Shown piece after piece: positions 8,286 to 17,315 of a stretch of 64,000 nucleotides of DNA. The translations under genes and the position numbers were made by a program. Every line of letters starts with the position of its first letter. Position 1 is the first letter of the stretch. A model generated the notes under the pieces. The model did no database searches, was not told the origin of the DNA, and saw nothing but the letters and a program-made list of their open reading frames with translations. Location of the stretch: the NCBI RefSeq assembly GCF_027111315.2, contig NZ_CP114289.2, positions 2,604,001-2,668,000 of the forward strand. Direction: 5' to 3'. Source of the DNA: Flavobacterium limnophilum (GTDB lineage: Bacteria; Bacteroidota; Bacteroidia; Flavobacteriales; Flavobacteriaceae).

Positions 8286-9251
8286 TTGGACACAAAGGAA
8301 AACATTCTGATTTCAGCAAAAAACACCATTCTTTCCGAGAGTGAGTCCATCGCAAAACTAATTGATTACATTGACGTTAACTTCGCCGAGGCAACACAAA
8401 TCATCTTTAATTCAAAAGGAAGATTGATTATTACAGGCATTGGAAAAAGTGCGATTATTGCCCAAAAAATGGTCGCCACATTCAATTCTACAGGAACTCC
8501 ATCTATCTTTTTGCACGCCACGGAGGCCATTCACGGTGATTTAGGGATGGTACAACCCGACGATATTGTCCTATGCATTTCAAAAAGCGGCAATAGTCCC
8601 GAGATCAAAGCACTTGTTCCTTTGATAAAAAATTTCGGAAATCAATTAATAACCATGACTGGAAACACGACTTCTTTCTTGGCTAAAGAATCCAAATATG
8701 TGTTGAACACAACTGTGGATGCAGAAGCTTGCCCGAATAATCTAGCTCCTACCAACAGTACCACGGCGCAACTTGTCATGGGTGACGCTCTTGCCATCTG
8801 TTTGATGCAATTGCGCAATTTTACCAGCGAGGATTTTGCCAAATACCATCCTGGTGGTGCCTTGGGCAAAAAACTATTGCTTCGCGTGAAAGACATGCTC
8901 GAAAATTCTTTGAAACCAATGGTCACACCGGACGCACCCATAAAAAAAGTAATTTTCGAAATATCCGAAAAACGTCTTGGAGTTACCGCTGTTGTTGAAG
9001 ACGAAAAAGTAATCGGAATCATTACCGATGGAGATATTAGAAGAATGTTGAACGACAACGATACTTTTACCCATTTGTCTGCCAAAGACATCATGACAAA
9101 AAAACCTAAAATGATACAATCCACAACTATGGTGGTAGACGCCTTGAATATCCTGGAAGATTTCTCCATTACCCAACTTATTGTTGTGGACGAAGGCGAG
9201 TATAAAGGTGTGTTACATTTACACGACATTTTAAAAGAAGGAATCATATAA
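8286..9251 (+). CDS. kdsD: D-arabinose 5-phosphate isomerase (KpsF/GutQ family)
   Basis: The start was placed at TTG 8286 (product beginning with DTKENILISAK), which gives 321 residues, the normal family length. An earlier in-frame start at 8190 would overlap recQ and precede the promoter. The protein has an SIS sugar-isomerase domain (TGIGKSAIIAQK, CISKSGNSPEI, HPGGALGKKLL) followed by two CBS domains (about residues 200-320). It converts ribulose 5-phosphate to arabinose 5-phosphate, the first step towards Kdo for lipopolysaccharide. tatC follows with a 1-nt overlap. Confidence 0.93.
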   Translation: MDTKENILISAKNTILSESESIAKLIDYIDVNFAEATQIIFNSKGRLIITGIGKSAIIAQKMVATFNSTGTPSIFLHATEAIHGDLGMVQPDDIVLCISKSGNSPEIKALVPLIKNFGNQLITMTGNTTSFLAKESKYVLNTTVDAEACPNNLAPTNSTTAQLVMGDALAICLMQLRNFTSEDFAKYHPGGALGKKLLLRVKDMLENSLKPMVTPDAPIKKVIFEISEKRLGVTAVVEDEKVIGIITDGDIRRMLNDNDTFTHLSAKDIMTKKPKMIQSTTMVVDALNILEDFSITQLIVVDEGEYKGVLHLHDILKEGII

Positions 9252-10075
9252 TGGAAAAGAAGGAACTTAAAGAAATGTCGTTTTTAGACCATCTCGAAGA
9301 ATTAAGATGGTTGTTAGTCAGAAGCACCGTTGCCATATTGGTATTTGCCACATTTACTTTTTTTGTCAGCGATTATATATTTGATGTCATAATTTTTGGC
9401 CCAAAAAGCCCTGATTTTATTACTTATCGTTTTTTTTGTGATTTATCACACCAATTGGGTTTTGCCGACAGCATATGCGTTACCGAAATGCCGTTTATCA
9501 TCCAAAATATAGATGTGGAAGGCCAGGTAAACATCTTGGTCTGGACATGTATAACGGCTGGTTTTATTTTGGCATTCCCTTATATTTTGCTGCAACTATG
9601 GAATTTCATTAGCCCAGCTTTATATGAAAATGAGCGAAAACATGCAAAACTCTTTATATTCATTGCATCTTCCCTATTCTTTCTTGGAGTTCTATTTGGA
9701 TACTTCGTCGTGGTTCCTATGTCGGTTAATTTCTTTGCAACCTTCAAAGTTAGTGACGTAGTACAAAATCAATTCAGTTTTGATTCCTACATTGGCATGA
9801 TAAAAACATCGGTTATTGCCAGTGGATTATTTTTTGAATTACCAATAATCATCTACTTTTTAACGAAATTGGGACTAGTGACACCACAATTTTTAAGACA
9901 ATATTGGAAATATGCCGTGGTAATTATCCTTATTGTTGCTGCAATTGTAACACCTCCTGATGTCGTGAGCCAGTTAATTGTTGCCATCCCGATGCTTGTA
10001 ATCTATGAAGCAAGTATATTTATTTCGTCAATTGTTTATAAAAACCAACAAAAAAGAGATGGGCAACTTAGTTAA
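9251..10075 (+). CDS. tatC: Sec-independent protein translocase TatC
   Basis: The 274-residue protein starts with the conserved MSFLDHLEELRWLL motif and shows about six membrane helices, with the conserved segment SPALYENERKHAKLF between helices 2 and 3 and a late TPPD motif. TatC binds twin-arginine signal peptides and exports folded proteins. The first periplasmic loop is longer than in E. coli, as is common in Bacteroidota. No tatA/tatB gene lies nearby. It overlaps kdsD by 1 nt and the next gene by 17 nt, indicating an operon. Confidence 0.96.
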   Translation: MEKKELKEMSFLDHLEELRWLLVRSTVAILVFATFTFFVSDYIFDVIIFGPKSPDFITYRFFCDLSHQLGFADSICVTEMPFIIQNIDVEGQVNILVWTCITAGFILAFPYILLQLWNFISPALYENERKHAKLFIFIASSLFFLGVLFGYFVVVPMSVNFFATFKVSDVVQNQFSFDSYIGMIKTSVIASGLFFELPIIIYFLTKLGLVTPQFLRQYWKYAVVIILIVAAIVTPPDVVSQLIVAIPMLVIYEASIFISSIVYKNQQKRDGQLS

Positions 10076-10406
10076 AGAATTCAACGATTACCGTTCCAAG
10101 ATGAACGAAAAATTATTGGCAGACAACAACAAAATTGTAAAGCGAATTTTCAATCTTGACACCAATGCTTATGCAGCAGGAGCACTTGACGTAAAAACCA
10201 AGGAACTTTTGGGTTTAGTAGCCTCGACGGTGTTACGCTGTGATGATTGCGTGAAATACCACTTGGAAAACTGCCATAAAGAAGGCCTTTCAAAAGAAGA
10301 AATGATGGAAGCCATGGGAATTGCAACGCTTGTGGGTGGAACAATTGTAGTGCCTCATTTGCGCAGAGCCTATGAGTTTTGGGAAGAATTGGAAGAAGAC
10401 AAATAA
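10059..10406 (+). CDS. Carboxymuconolactone decarboxylase (AhpD-like) family protein
   Basis: The start was set at ATG 10059 (MGNLVKEFNDYRSKMNEK), which overlaps the tatC end by 17 nt and gives 115 residues, standard for single-domain CMD proteins. The core segment TVLRCDDCVKYHLENC holds a CxxC followed by a His three residues later, the AhpD-type redox centre. Such proteins act as peroxidase-related thiol enzymes or decarboxylases; the actual substrate is not evident. It sits in the kdsD-tatC operon. Confidence 0.85.
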   Translation: MGNLVKEFNDYRSKMNEKLLADNNKIVKRIFNLDTNAYAAGALDVKTKELLGLVASTVLRCDDCVKYHLENCHKEGLSKEEMMEAMGIATLVGGTIVVPHLRRAYEFWEELEEDK

Positions 10407-10407
10407 T

Positions 10408-10492
10408 TGTTAAATGGTAGATCTGGTGATTTGTTTATTCGTTAATTTGTCGAATAAGCGAACAACCGAAAATAATCGAATAACCTCAAAAA
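10408..10492. repeat. Stutter repeat of TTATTCG/CGAATAA words
   Basis: The 85-nt gap before lptB consists mainly of inverted variants of GTTTATTCGTTAATT and CGAATAAGCG/CGAATAACC. It can form hairpins and resembles the other word-repeat spacers in this window. Confidence 0.5.
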
Positions 10493-11233
10493 ATGAAATT
10501 AAGAGCCGAAAATCTAGTTAAAACATATAAAGGAAGAAGTGTAGTCAAAGGCATTTCAGTAGAGGTAAACCAGGGCGAAATCGTCGGGCTTTTGGGACCA
10601 AACGGAGCCGGAAAAACAACTTCTTTCTACATGATTGTGGGATTGGTAAAACCCAATTCCGGAAATATTTATCTGGATGATTTAAACATTACCGATTATC
10701 CAATGTATAAAAGAGCCCAACAAGGGATTGGCTATTTGGCACAAGAAGCTTCCGTTTTCAGAAAACTGAGTATCGAAGACAATATTTTGAGCGTTTTGCA
10801 ATTGACCAAGCTTTCCAAAGAAGCACAAGAAGCCAAAATGGAAAGTTTAATCGATGAATTTGGTTTGCAACACATTCGCACCAATCGTGGAGATTTGCTT
10901 TCGGGAGGAGAACGTCGTCGTACCGAAATTGCCCGTTGTTTAGCCACTGACCCCAAATTTATTTTGTTGGATGAACCTTTTGCGGGAGTAGATCCTGTTG
11001 CCGTTGAAGACATTCAAAGAATCGTGGCTCAATTAAAGAACAAGAACATTGGAATCCTGATTACCGACCACAACGTACAAGAAACACTGGCCATCACGGA
11101 CAAAACCTACCTTATGTTTGAAGGAGGTATTCTAAAAGCCGGTATTCCCGAAGAATTGGTGGAAGACGAAATGGTACGTCGCGTCTATTTAGGACAGAAT
11201 TTCGAATTGAGAAAAAAGAAATTGGAGTTTTAA
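10493..11233 (+). CDS. lptB: LPS export ABC transporter ATP-binding protein LptB
   Basis: The 246-residue ATPase has Walker A GPNGAGKTTSFYMIVG, Q-loop GIGYLAQEASVFRKL, signature LSGGERRR, Walker B FILLDEPFAGVDPVAV and H-loop ITDHNVQETL. The GYLAQEASVFRKL and FAGVDP motifs are specific to LptB, which powers transport of lipopolysaccharide from the inner membrane with LptFG. The genes for LptFG are not in this window. The position after kdsD (Kdo precursor synthesis) fits a lipopolysaccharide role. Confidence 0.95.
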   Translation: MKLRAENLVKTYKGRSVVKGISVEVNQGEIVGLLGPNGAGKTTSFYMIVGLVKPNSGNIYLDDLNITDYPMYKRAQQGIGYLAQEASVFRKLSIEDNILSVLQLTKLSKEAQEAKMESLIDEFGLQHIRTNRGDLLSGGERRRTEIARCLATDPKFILLDEPFAGVDPVAVEDIQRIVAQLKNKNIGILITDHNVQETLAITDKTYLMFEGGILKAGIPEELVEDEMVRRVYLGQNFELRKKKLEF

Positions 11234-11249
11234 AAGTCAGAACATTAAA

Positions 11250-11486
11250 ATGGAAGATCCAGACAACCCAAGTCCAGAAACACAGGAAAGATGGCGCAAA
11301 GACCCCAACAACTGGATTTGGGGATTGTTTTATTACAACAAAGAAGACGGACGTTTGTTACCACCAAAAAGAAACCCCATGATGGGTTTCACCATCAACT
11401 TTGCCAATCCCAATTCGGTGTTGTTTTTTGTAATTATGATGTTGTTTTTCTTGCTGGTTGTATTTGTTATTATAAGAAAAAGATAA
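11250..11486 (+). CDS. Small membrane protein, DUF5808-like
   Basis: The 78-residue protein begins with a soluble segment containing RWRKDPNNWIWGLFYYN and PPKRNPMMGFTINFANP, matching my memory of the DUF5808 family (W-x-WG-x-FYYN ... GWT-x-NFANP). It ends with one membrane helix (about residues 53-75) and RKR, giving a tail-anchored layout. Function is unknown. It follows lptB by 16 nt and converges with the GH25 gene, the stop codons being adjacent. Confidence 0.75.
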   Translation: MEDPDNPSPETQERWRKDPNNWIWGLFYYNKEDGRLLPPKRNPMMGFTINFANPNSVLFFVIMMLFFLLVVFVIIRKR

Positions 11487-12350
11487 CTATTCCATCGTTA
11501 TAAACCGCAGCTGCTCCACATCGCCATTATAGATATTAACATCCACATTGCCTTTTATTCCCGTCACGGAAGCCTTTTCGGTAAACTGCCAAAACAACCA
11601 ATCCTCGCCTATTTTCTCCCGATAAAAATTATAATTGGCTATCCAAAAAAGATAATCCGAGAAATCATCTTTCAAAAAATCATCGTAGTATTTCTCGCCT
11701 GTATAAATAATGGGTTTGACCTTGTAATGAGCTTCCACGGCTTTCAACCAACGCCTTAATCCTATTTTTAGGCTATCCAAAGATTGACCTTTGGGCAGTT
11801 TCTCAATATCTAAAACAGGTGGCAAATCGCCTTTGTGAAGATGCACGGTTTTGATAAAAAGTTGCGCTTGTTCCAATGAATTTTCGTTGGGACGGTAATA
11901 ATGATAAGCGCCACGAATCATTTTTCGACTTTTGGCGCCAAGCCAGTTTTCCTCAAATTGACTATCTTCCCTATCATTTCCAGCAGTAGCTCGAATGAAA
12001 ACAAACTCCAATGGATGTTTTTCCTCGATGGTTTCTACCAAAGTCCAATCGATTTCTCCTTGAAACTCGGAAACGTCCAGACCTATTGCTTTGCCTTGAT
12101 GATTTTCTAAAACCTGGTAATTGCGAACATCCGAAATGCGTTTGGCTTCGGCTTGTTCGTATTTTAATTTATAGGATTTAAAACCCAAATAATACAGAAA
12201 TCCATCGCGATAATGGTAGCCCACTCCAAGAAACAGCAAGATAAAAAATCCAATTATCGAATAACTGCGCAGCTTTCCAGAGAAAAAAAAAGTTTTCTTC
12301 CTGGGTTTTCTTCGGACTACAGGTTTTCTTCGAGTGGTTGTTCGCCTCAT
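11487..12350 (-). CDS. Glycoside hydrolase family 25 (lysozyme-like) membrane-anchored protein
   Basis: The 287-residue protein has a very basic N-terminus (RRTTTRRKPVVRRKPRKK), one membrane helix around residues 30-50 and a GH25 catalytic domain. The landmarks are GLDVSEFQGEIDW, FVFIRATAG, GAYHYYRP, PPVLDIEK with the acidic catalytic pair, and PIIYTGEKYY. GH25 enzymes cleave N-acetylmuramyl bonds in peptidoglycan, so this is probably a cell-wall remodelling enzyme facing the periplasm. It follows pssA by 7 nt on the same strand. Confidence 0.9.
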   Translation of the reverse strand: MRRTTTRRKPVVRRKPRKKTFFFSGKLRSYSIIGFFILLFLGVGYHYRDGFLYYLGFKSYKLKYEQAEAKRISDVRNYQVLENHQGKAIGLDVSEFQGEIDWTLVETIEEKHPLEFVFIRATAGNDREDSQFEENWLGAKSRKMIRGAYHYYRPNENSLEQAQLFIKTVHLHKGDLPPVLDIEKLPKGQSLDSLKIGLRRWLKAVEAHYKVKPIIYTGEKYYDDFLKDDFSDYLFWIANYNFYREKIGEDWLFWQFTEKASVTGIKGNVDVNIYNGDVEQLRFITME

Positions 12351-12357
12351 TGAAAAA

Positions 12358-13068
12358 TTACTTTTTCAGGAACTTGTTGTTGACAACCGACAACAAAACA
12401 TAAGTAACAATAACCAATGGAATGGCCAAATATTGGAAGAAAACCAACAACAAAACACACAAAGTCAAAAAGACGATTTGAAGAGCATTTTTCTTGAGAG
12501 TAAAATCTTTTATTTTCAAGGAAAACAAAGGGATTTCTGCATTAAGAATGTAAGCACTGAATAAAGTGATGGCCAACAAAATCCATTGATTCGTCAAAAT
12601 ATCGAAAACAACCAACGAATTGGAATATTTCAAAACCAATGGTAAACTCAATATAAACAAGGCATTGGCGGGAGTTGGCAAGCCAATAAAAGAATCGGTT
12701 TGACGCGTATCAATATTGAAATTGGCCAAACGGTAACAAGAACCCAAAGTGATGATGAAACCCAAATACGGCAAAATCGTAATTGGAGCTGCAGGGTCTT
12801 GACATTGTTGCAACAGCCAATACATCACATAACCCGGAACGACACCGCTTGTAACCATGTCTGCCAAAGAATCCAATTGCAAACCCAATTCTCCGGCCAC
12901 CTTGAACAATCTGGCAAAAAATCCATCGAAAAAATCCAAAAAAATACCCAAACAGACAAAATAGAAAGCCATTTCAAAATTTAATTCCGACACAAAAACT
13001 ACGGCAATGCAACCGCAAAAAAGATTAAGCAACGTAATTATATTGGGAATGTGTTTTTTTATTTGCAT
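12358..13068 (-). CDS. pssA: CDP-diacylglycerol-serine O-phosphatidyltransferase
   Basis: The 236-residue membrane protein carries the CDP-alcohol phosphotransferase signature DG-x2-AR-x8-G-x3-D-x3-D in FFDGFFARLFKVAGELG followed by LQLDSLAD (about residues 47-71). Six to eight hydrophobic helices surround it. It makes phosphatidylserine from CDP-diacylglycerol and serine, the route to phosphatidylethanolamine. A promoter -7 box lies on the minus strand at 13099-13106. Confidence 0.94.
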   Translation of the reverse strand: MQIKKHIPNIITLLNLFCGCIAVVFVSELNFEMAFYFVCLGIFLDFFDGFFARLFKVAGELGLQLDSLADMVTSGVVPGYVMYWLLQQCQDPAAPITILPYLGFIITLGSCYRLANFNIDTRQTDSFIGLPTPANALFILSLPLVLKYSNSLVVFDILTNQWILLAITLFSAYILNAEIPLFSLKIKDFTLKKNALQIVFLTLCVLLLVFFQYLAIPLVIVTYVLLSVVNNKFLKK

Positions 13069-13098
13069 CGTTTGGTAGATTTAATGTTTCGAAGTCCA

Positions 13099-13106
13099 CA
13101 AATTTA
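13099..13106 (-). promoter_or_regulatory. Promoter -7 box for pssA-GH25
   Basis: On the minus strand this reads TAAATTTG, a match to TAnnTTTG, about 30 nt before the pssA start. Confidence 0.55.
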
Positions 13107-13114
13107 ATACAATA

Positions 13115-13353
13115 AACCCGTTGGGTGCTATTATTTAAAACAAAAAATATTGATTAGATATTAGTAAACTTGTTTTTTAAGTTGCTATCTGCAATTCCAC
13201 TCTATTTACTATTAGGTAAGTACTATATCAAGGTTACTACAGAGTTACTATACAGTTACTATATAGTTACTATAAAGTTACTATACCTATGCTTTATCCA
13301 TACACTTGCCATACTTTTGCCATACTCAAAAATATAATCACACCCAACGCGTT
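13115..13353. repeat. Inverted-repeat-bounded segment, possible MITE-like element
   Basis: The ends are AACCCGTTGGGTG (13115-13127) and CACCCAACGCGTT (13341-13353); the second is the reverse complement of the first with one mismatch, and the similarity continues weakly inward. The 239-bp interval has no coding potential and holds the 11-bp tandem array. No convincing target duplication was found. Confidence 0.4.
13231..13286. repeat. 11-bp tandem repeat array AGTTACTATAN
   Basis: Four consecutive 11-bp units (13243, 13254, 13265, 13276) read AGTTACTATAC, AGTTACTATAT, AGTTACTATAA and AGTTACTATAC. They are preceded by a diverged 12-bp unit at 13231. The 11-bp period is close to one helical turn. 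Confidence 0.85.
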
Positions 13354-13457
13354 ATACTATCTGAATGAGAAGTGCGTTTTTAGTAGAGATTTTCAACAAC
13401 ACTCTCTTTGAGGCTTATTATTTGACCCAATAAAGGAGTAAGCTCATTAAAAAATTA

Positions 13458-13465
13458 TATTTTTG
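13458..13465 (+). promoter_or_regulatory. Promoter -7 box for the PorV-like gene
   Basis: TATTTTTG matches TAnnTTTG and lies 38 nt before the start at 13504. Confidence 0.6.
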
Positions 13466-13503
13466 GAAAAAATTAAACGATACATCGGTCTGCGAAACAA
13501 TCC

Positions 13504-14577
13504 ATGCTAAAAAAAAATCCATTCATCTTCCTTCTTTTGATTTGCGTCAGTTCATATGCGCAAACGGTCAGAAAATATTCGAACGAGTTTATGAATATTG
13601 GTGTTGACGCCGCTGCATTGGGAATGGCAAACGCCGTGACTTCACATACCAAAAACGTGAATTCGGGCTATTGGAATCCCGCGGGATTGGTTCATCTGGA
13701 AGACCACGAGCTATCCTTGATGCACGCCAATTATTTTGCCAATATTGCCCAATACGACTACATAGCTTATGCAAAACCTATCGACGACGAAAGCGCTTGG
13801 GGGATTTCCCTGATTCGTTTTGGTGTGGACGACATCATGAATACCACCGAACTAATCGACAATCAAGGCAATATTGACTACAATCGCATCAGTCTTTTTT
13901 CTACTGCCGATTATGGTGTCACTTTTTCCTACGCTCGAAGATTGCAAGTTCCGGGATTTCAATATGGGGTCAATGCCAAAGTGATTCGCCGAATTATTGG
14001 ACAATTTGCCAGTTCTTGGGGTTTTGGATTTGATGCCGGAATACAATTCGAAAATGACGATTGGCAATTTGGCCTGATGCTTCGCGATATTACGACGACC
14101 TATAATGTTTGGAGCATTGACGAAGCTGAATACAAAAAAATCGCCAACGCCGTTCCGGGACAAAATCAGGAATTGCCTGAAAGCACCGAAATCACGGCTC
14201 CAAAAGCCCAATTGGGATTGTCCAAAAAGTTTATTATTCATTATGATTACAGTCTTTTGGCTGCAGCCAATGTCAATATGGTTTTCACCAAAACAAACGA
14301 CGTCATTTCAACAGATTTTGCCAGTGTTGATCCTGCGCTAGGTCTTGAATTTGGCTATACCGACTTGGTTTTCTTGCGTGCCGGTGTTGGGAATTTTCAA
14401 AACATACAACAAATTGACAATACTGAAAAAGTGGGTTTCCAGCCCAATATCGGTTTGGGATTCAAATACAAGGGCATACAAATTGATTATGCCTTGACCA
14501 ATTTAGGAAATCAAAGTGCCGCCTTGTATTCGAATATTTTTTCAGTAAAAGTAGATTTGGGGCAGTTCAGAAATTAA
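13504..14577 (+). CDS. PorV/PorQ-family outer-membrane protein
   Basis: The 357-residue protein has a signal peptide (MLKKNPFIFLLLICVSSYAQ) and then the opening motif of the PorV/UPF0164 family: a segment NEFMNIGVDAAALGMANAV followed by NSGYWNPAGLV. The rest is a beta-barrel with many aromatic residues. PorV shuttles type IX secretion cargo at the outer membrane, while paralogues of this group often have unknown partners. It is probably a PorV paralogue rather than PorV itself. An Lnb-like gene follows after 25 nt. Confidence 0.8.
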   Translation: MLKKNPFIFLLLICVSSYAQTVRKYSNEFMNIGVDAAALGMANAVTSHTKNVNSGYWNPAGLVHLEDHELSLMHANYFANIAQYDYIAYAKPIDDESAWGISLIRFGVDDIMNTTELIDNQGNIDYNRISLFSTADYGVTFSYARRLQVPGFQYGVNAKVIRRIIGQFASSWGFGFDAGIQFENDDWQFGLMLRDITTTYNVWSIDEAEYKKIANAVPGQNQELPESTEITAPKAQLGLSKKFIIHYDYSLLAAANVNMVFTKTNDVISTDFASVDPALGLEFGYTDLVFLRAGVGNFQNIQQIDNTEKVGFQPNIGLGFKYKGIQIDYALTNLGNQSAALYSNIFSVKVDLGQFRN

Positions 14578-14602
14578 TTTTATTCTTTTTACACCGTTAT
14601 AA

Positions 14603-15736
14603 ATGAATTCATTACTAAAAAAAATATTTTTTTCCTTATTGTTAATCCATTCGATAAGCAGTTTTGGACAGAACATCTCCTTGTCAAACAACGCTCGTGC
14701 CAGCATCATCACTTGCGATACCGGCAACGAATCCTATTCTCTTTTCGGACACACCGCCCTTAGAATAACCGACACGAACAACAATCTGGACGTGGTTTAT
14801 AATTATGGTGCTTTTGATTTTGCCACGCCAAATTTTGTCGTGAAATTCGCCAAAGGAGATTTGCAATATTTTGCCATCGCCCATTCTTTTTCGGATTTCA
14901 TGAATCAATACACTTATGAACAAAGAAGCGTTTTCGAACAAGAATTGATTATTCCATTGGCATACAAACAGAAATTATTCGACAATTTGAATACTGCCCT
15001 TGCTTCGGAAGAACGCTATTATACTTATAAATTTATCGACAGAAATTGCACCTCGATGGTTGTTGAAATCCTGAACAAAACACTGGGTTCGAAAGTGGTT
15101 GTCAAAAAAACCGACACGGATAAAACTTATCGAACCATCCTTTATCCTTATTTTGACAATTCTTTTTATCAAAAGCTGGGTACCAGCATCATTTTCGGGA
15201 GTAAAGTGGATAATTATGGAACCCAAATATTCCTGCCTTTCGAATTGCATAAAAGTTTGCAACATATCCAATTTGAAAATCGCCCGCTTTGCAAGGAAAG
15301 CAAAACCCTCCTGGAATTCAAAAAAGAAGCGCCAAGTTGTTCTTGGGACAATATTTACACCTTCATCCTGTTGCTTGGGTTTATTGTCGTCATCAACAAG
15401 AAAAGCATCGATTTGTTTTATCTTTCCATTATGGGATTGCTGGGATTGTTTTTCGGATTTATGGGATTTTATTCCTTTCACCTGGAGTTGGCCAACAATT
15501 ACAACATCTTGTTATTTAATCCTTTATTACTTGTATTGATTTATTTTTATTATACCAAAAACAAAAAATGGATCATCAATTTATCCTTGCTGAACCTCTT
15601 TTTCCTCCTTGTTTACGTGGTATTTATGTTGAACAAAATACATTTATTGATTGTGCTGCCTCTTGTATTGGCCAGTACGGTCTTGTTGATAAAAATCGCC
15701 TTTCAAAACAGCAAACGAATTCCGGTAGTGGTATAG
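14603..15736 (+). CDS. Lnb-like (DUF4105) membrane protein
   Basis: The 377-residue protein has a signal peptide (to SSFGQ) and an N-terminal periplasmic domain of the DUF4105/Lnb type, with ITCDTGNESYSLFGHTALRI and a later DRNCTSMVVEIL, which supply the conserved Cys and His. The C-terminal third has about five membrane helices. Lnb in Gram-positive bacteria transfers an acyl chain within lipoproteins; the Bacteroidota relatives have a similar domain arrangement but their role is less certain. The stop nearly touches the convergent polysaccharide cluster. Confidence 0.8.
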   Translation: MNSLLKKIFFSLLLIHSISSFGQNISLSNNARASIITCDTGNESYSLFGHTALRITDTNNNLDVVYNYGAFDFATPNFVVKFAKGDLQYFAIAHSFSDFMNQYTYEQRSVFEQELIIPLAYKQKLFDNLNTALASEERYYTYKFIDRNCTSMVVEILNKTLGSKVVVKKTDTDKTYRTILYPYFDNSFYQKLGTSIIFGSKVDNYGTQIFLPFELHKSLQHIQFENRPLCKESKTLLEFKKEAPSCSWDNIYTFILLLGFIVVINKKSIDLFYLSIMGLLGLFFGFMGFYSFHLELANNYNILLFNPLLLVLIYFYYTKNKKWIINLSLLNLFFLLVYVVFMLNKIHLLIVLPLVLASTVLLIKIAFQNSKRIPVVV

Positions 15737-15737
15737 A

Positions 15738-17216
15738 TTACTGACCGCGATAAAACAAAACCGTGCTTATGGTCTTGATGGTAATGTTCAAATCCATAAA
15801 AATACTTCTATGTTTGATGTAATACAAATCATATTGCAGTTTAATCAGGCTGTCTTCCATTGATTCACCGTAAGAATAATTGACCTGTGCCCAGCCAGTA
15901 AGTCCAGGTTTTATGACGTGTCGGGTTTCATAAAAAGGCATTATTTCGGCAATTTCCCTGACAAAGAAAGGGCGCTCGGGTCTTGGTCCAATGACGGCCA
16001 TTTCCCCTTTTAAAATATTGACAAATTGCGGAATTTCGTCTATTCTGGTTTTGCGCATGAATTTCCCAAAAGGCGTCACTCGGCTATCATTGGGAGTCGA
16101 AAAAACAACACCGGCTTTCTCGGCATTATTAATCATGGTCCTAAACTTGAGTATTTGGAATATTTTGCCGTTTTTACCCACACGTTCTTGGGTATAAAAT
16201 AATTTTCCCTTGTTTCCAATCGCATTTCCCAGTAATACAAAAGGAATAATAAACATTCCGAACAACAATCCCACGATGGAAATCAGTGTTTCCATGATTT
16301 TTAAATTCAGCAAATACAATTGGTTGCTGTTGCTTCTGTTAAAAGGGAAAAACTTGTAAAAATCCCTGGTGATATAATGCACAGGAATACGTTGTGTTTT
16401 ATATTCGTATACTTGGGAATATTCGCGGATTGTGGTTCCATTTTCCAGCAAATGAAGTAATTTTTGGTACAACTCAACGGTGATGTCATCGGTTTTTTGG
16501 GAGGCAACAACAATTTCAAACAGATTATTTTCATTGACAAAAGACACTAAATCATCAATTTCGAGATGTTGTATAAAATGGTATTTCTGACTATTGTTAT
16601 TGGTGTTATCAGAATTAACATAGGCAACAATTCTATAATGGGGATCCGATTTTTCGAGGTCTAAAATCAATTCTTCCATCTGTTCTCTATCACAAACCAA
16701 TATCACATTTTGCACAAATCTATTGGAAGCCAGAAATTTGACATAAAAAATCCTCCATAAAATCAATGCAATAAGCAAGGTAAAATAAAAAAACAAAATT
16801 TGAAGTCTATTTGTAGGCAATTCAGCAGAAAAAATAGGCGTCATCAAGTAAAACAAAACAGTCGTCGAAGCAGTAAGAATAGTGCTTTTCATTACTTGAA
16901 ATTGATTGCTGGCTACTTGAAGGTTGTACATTTCAAACACGGTTCCAACTCCGTTGAGATAAAGTGCGAGAACCATGGCGTATTGAAAATGAATAGTCGA
17001 AGTGGCAAGATATTTCAAATCCAACACATCTCCTGTAAAATGCAATGCCAATAAAACAAATACAACATCAAAAATCCGTAACAAAACCTTCCGTTCCGAG
17101 ACTTCAAAATGAATTTTACTATTCTTGTTCATTACTACTTTTACTGATTCAATTAAAAAAAAAAACAAATTTACACAAACCAATCCCGAAATCATTGAAA
17201 AATCGGTAAACTCCAT
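15738..17216 (-). CDS. Undecaprenyl-phosphate sugar phosphotransferase (polyprenyl glycosylphosphotransferase)
   Basis: The 492-residue protein has about four N-terminal membrane helices, a nucleotide-binding-like middle domain, another helix near residue 310 and the PGT catalytic domain at the C-terminus. Motifs are KLFYTQERVGKNGKIFQILKFRTM (abbreviated), RKTRIDEIPQFVNIL, MAVIGPRPERP and PGLTGWAQVNY. It transfers a sugar 1-phosphate to undecaprenyl phosphate, starting a surface polysaccharide unit, as WcaJ or WbaP do. It is the last gene of the minus-strand polysaccharide cluster. Confidence 0.92.
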   Translation of the reverse strand: MEFTDFSMISGLVCVNLFFFLIESVKVVMNKNSKIHFEVSERKVLLRIFDVVFVLLALHFTGDVLDLKYLATSTIHFQYAMVLALYLNGVGTVFEMYNLQVASNQFQVMKSTILTASTTVLFYLMTPIFSAELPTNRLQILFFYFTLLIALILWRIFYVKFLASNRFVQNVILVCDREQMEELILDLEKSDPHYRIVAYVNSDNTNNNSQKYHFIQHLEIDDLVSFVNENNLFEIVVASQKTDDITVELYQKLLHLLENGTTIREYSQVYEYKTQRIPVHYITRDFYKFFPFNRSNSNQLYLLNLKIMETLISIVGLLFGMFIIPFVLLGNAIGNKGKLFYTQERVGKNGKIFQILKFRTMINNAEKAGVVFSTPNDSRVTPFGKFMRKTRIDEIPQFVNILKGEMAVIGPRPERPFFVREIAEIMPFYETRHVIKPGLTGWAQVNYSYGESMEDSLIKLQYDLYYIKHRSIFMDLNITIKTISTVLFYRGQ

Positions 17217-17315
17217 CCTATTTAGTCAAATTACAAGAAGCCTAAATTTCTCTTGGTTTTAATGAAAAAGCATTTATTTTCCATCATTCTATTACCAACA
17301 AAACATAAATCGTCT

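Larger units (their letters stand above)
13069..13503. other. 435-bp gene-free gap with repeats and two promoters
   Basis: No plausible gene is present. The gap contains the minus promoter of pssA (13099-13106), an inverted repeat (13115-13127 and 13341-13353), an 11-bp tandem array (13231-13286) and the plus promoter of the PorV-like gene (13458-13465). Confidence 0.8.

Noticed and set aside
13231..13286. A CRISPR-like array
   Set aside because: The repeat is 11 bp with no spacers, so it is a simple tandem repeat.
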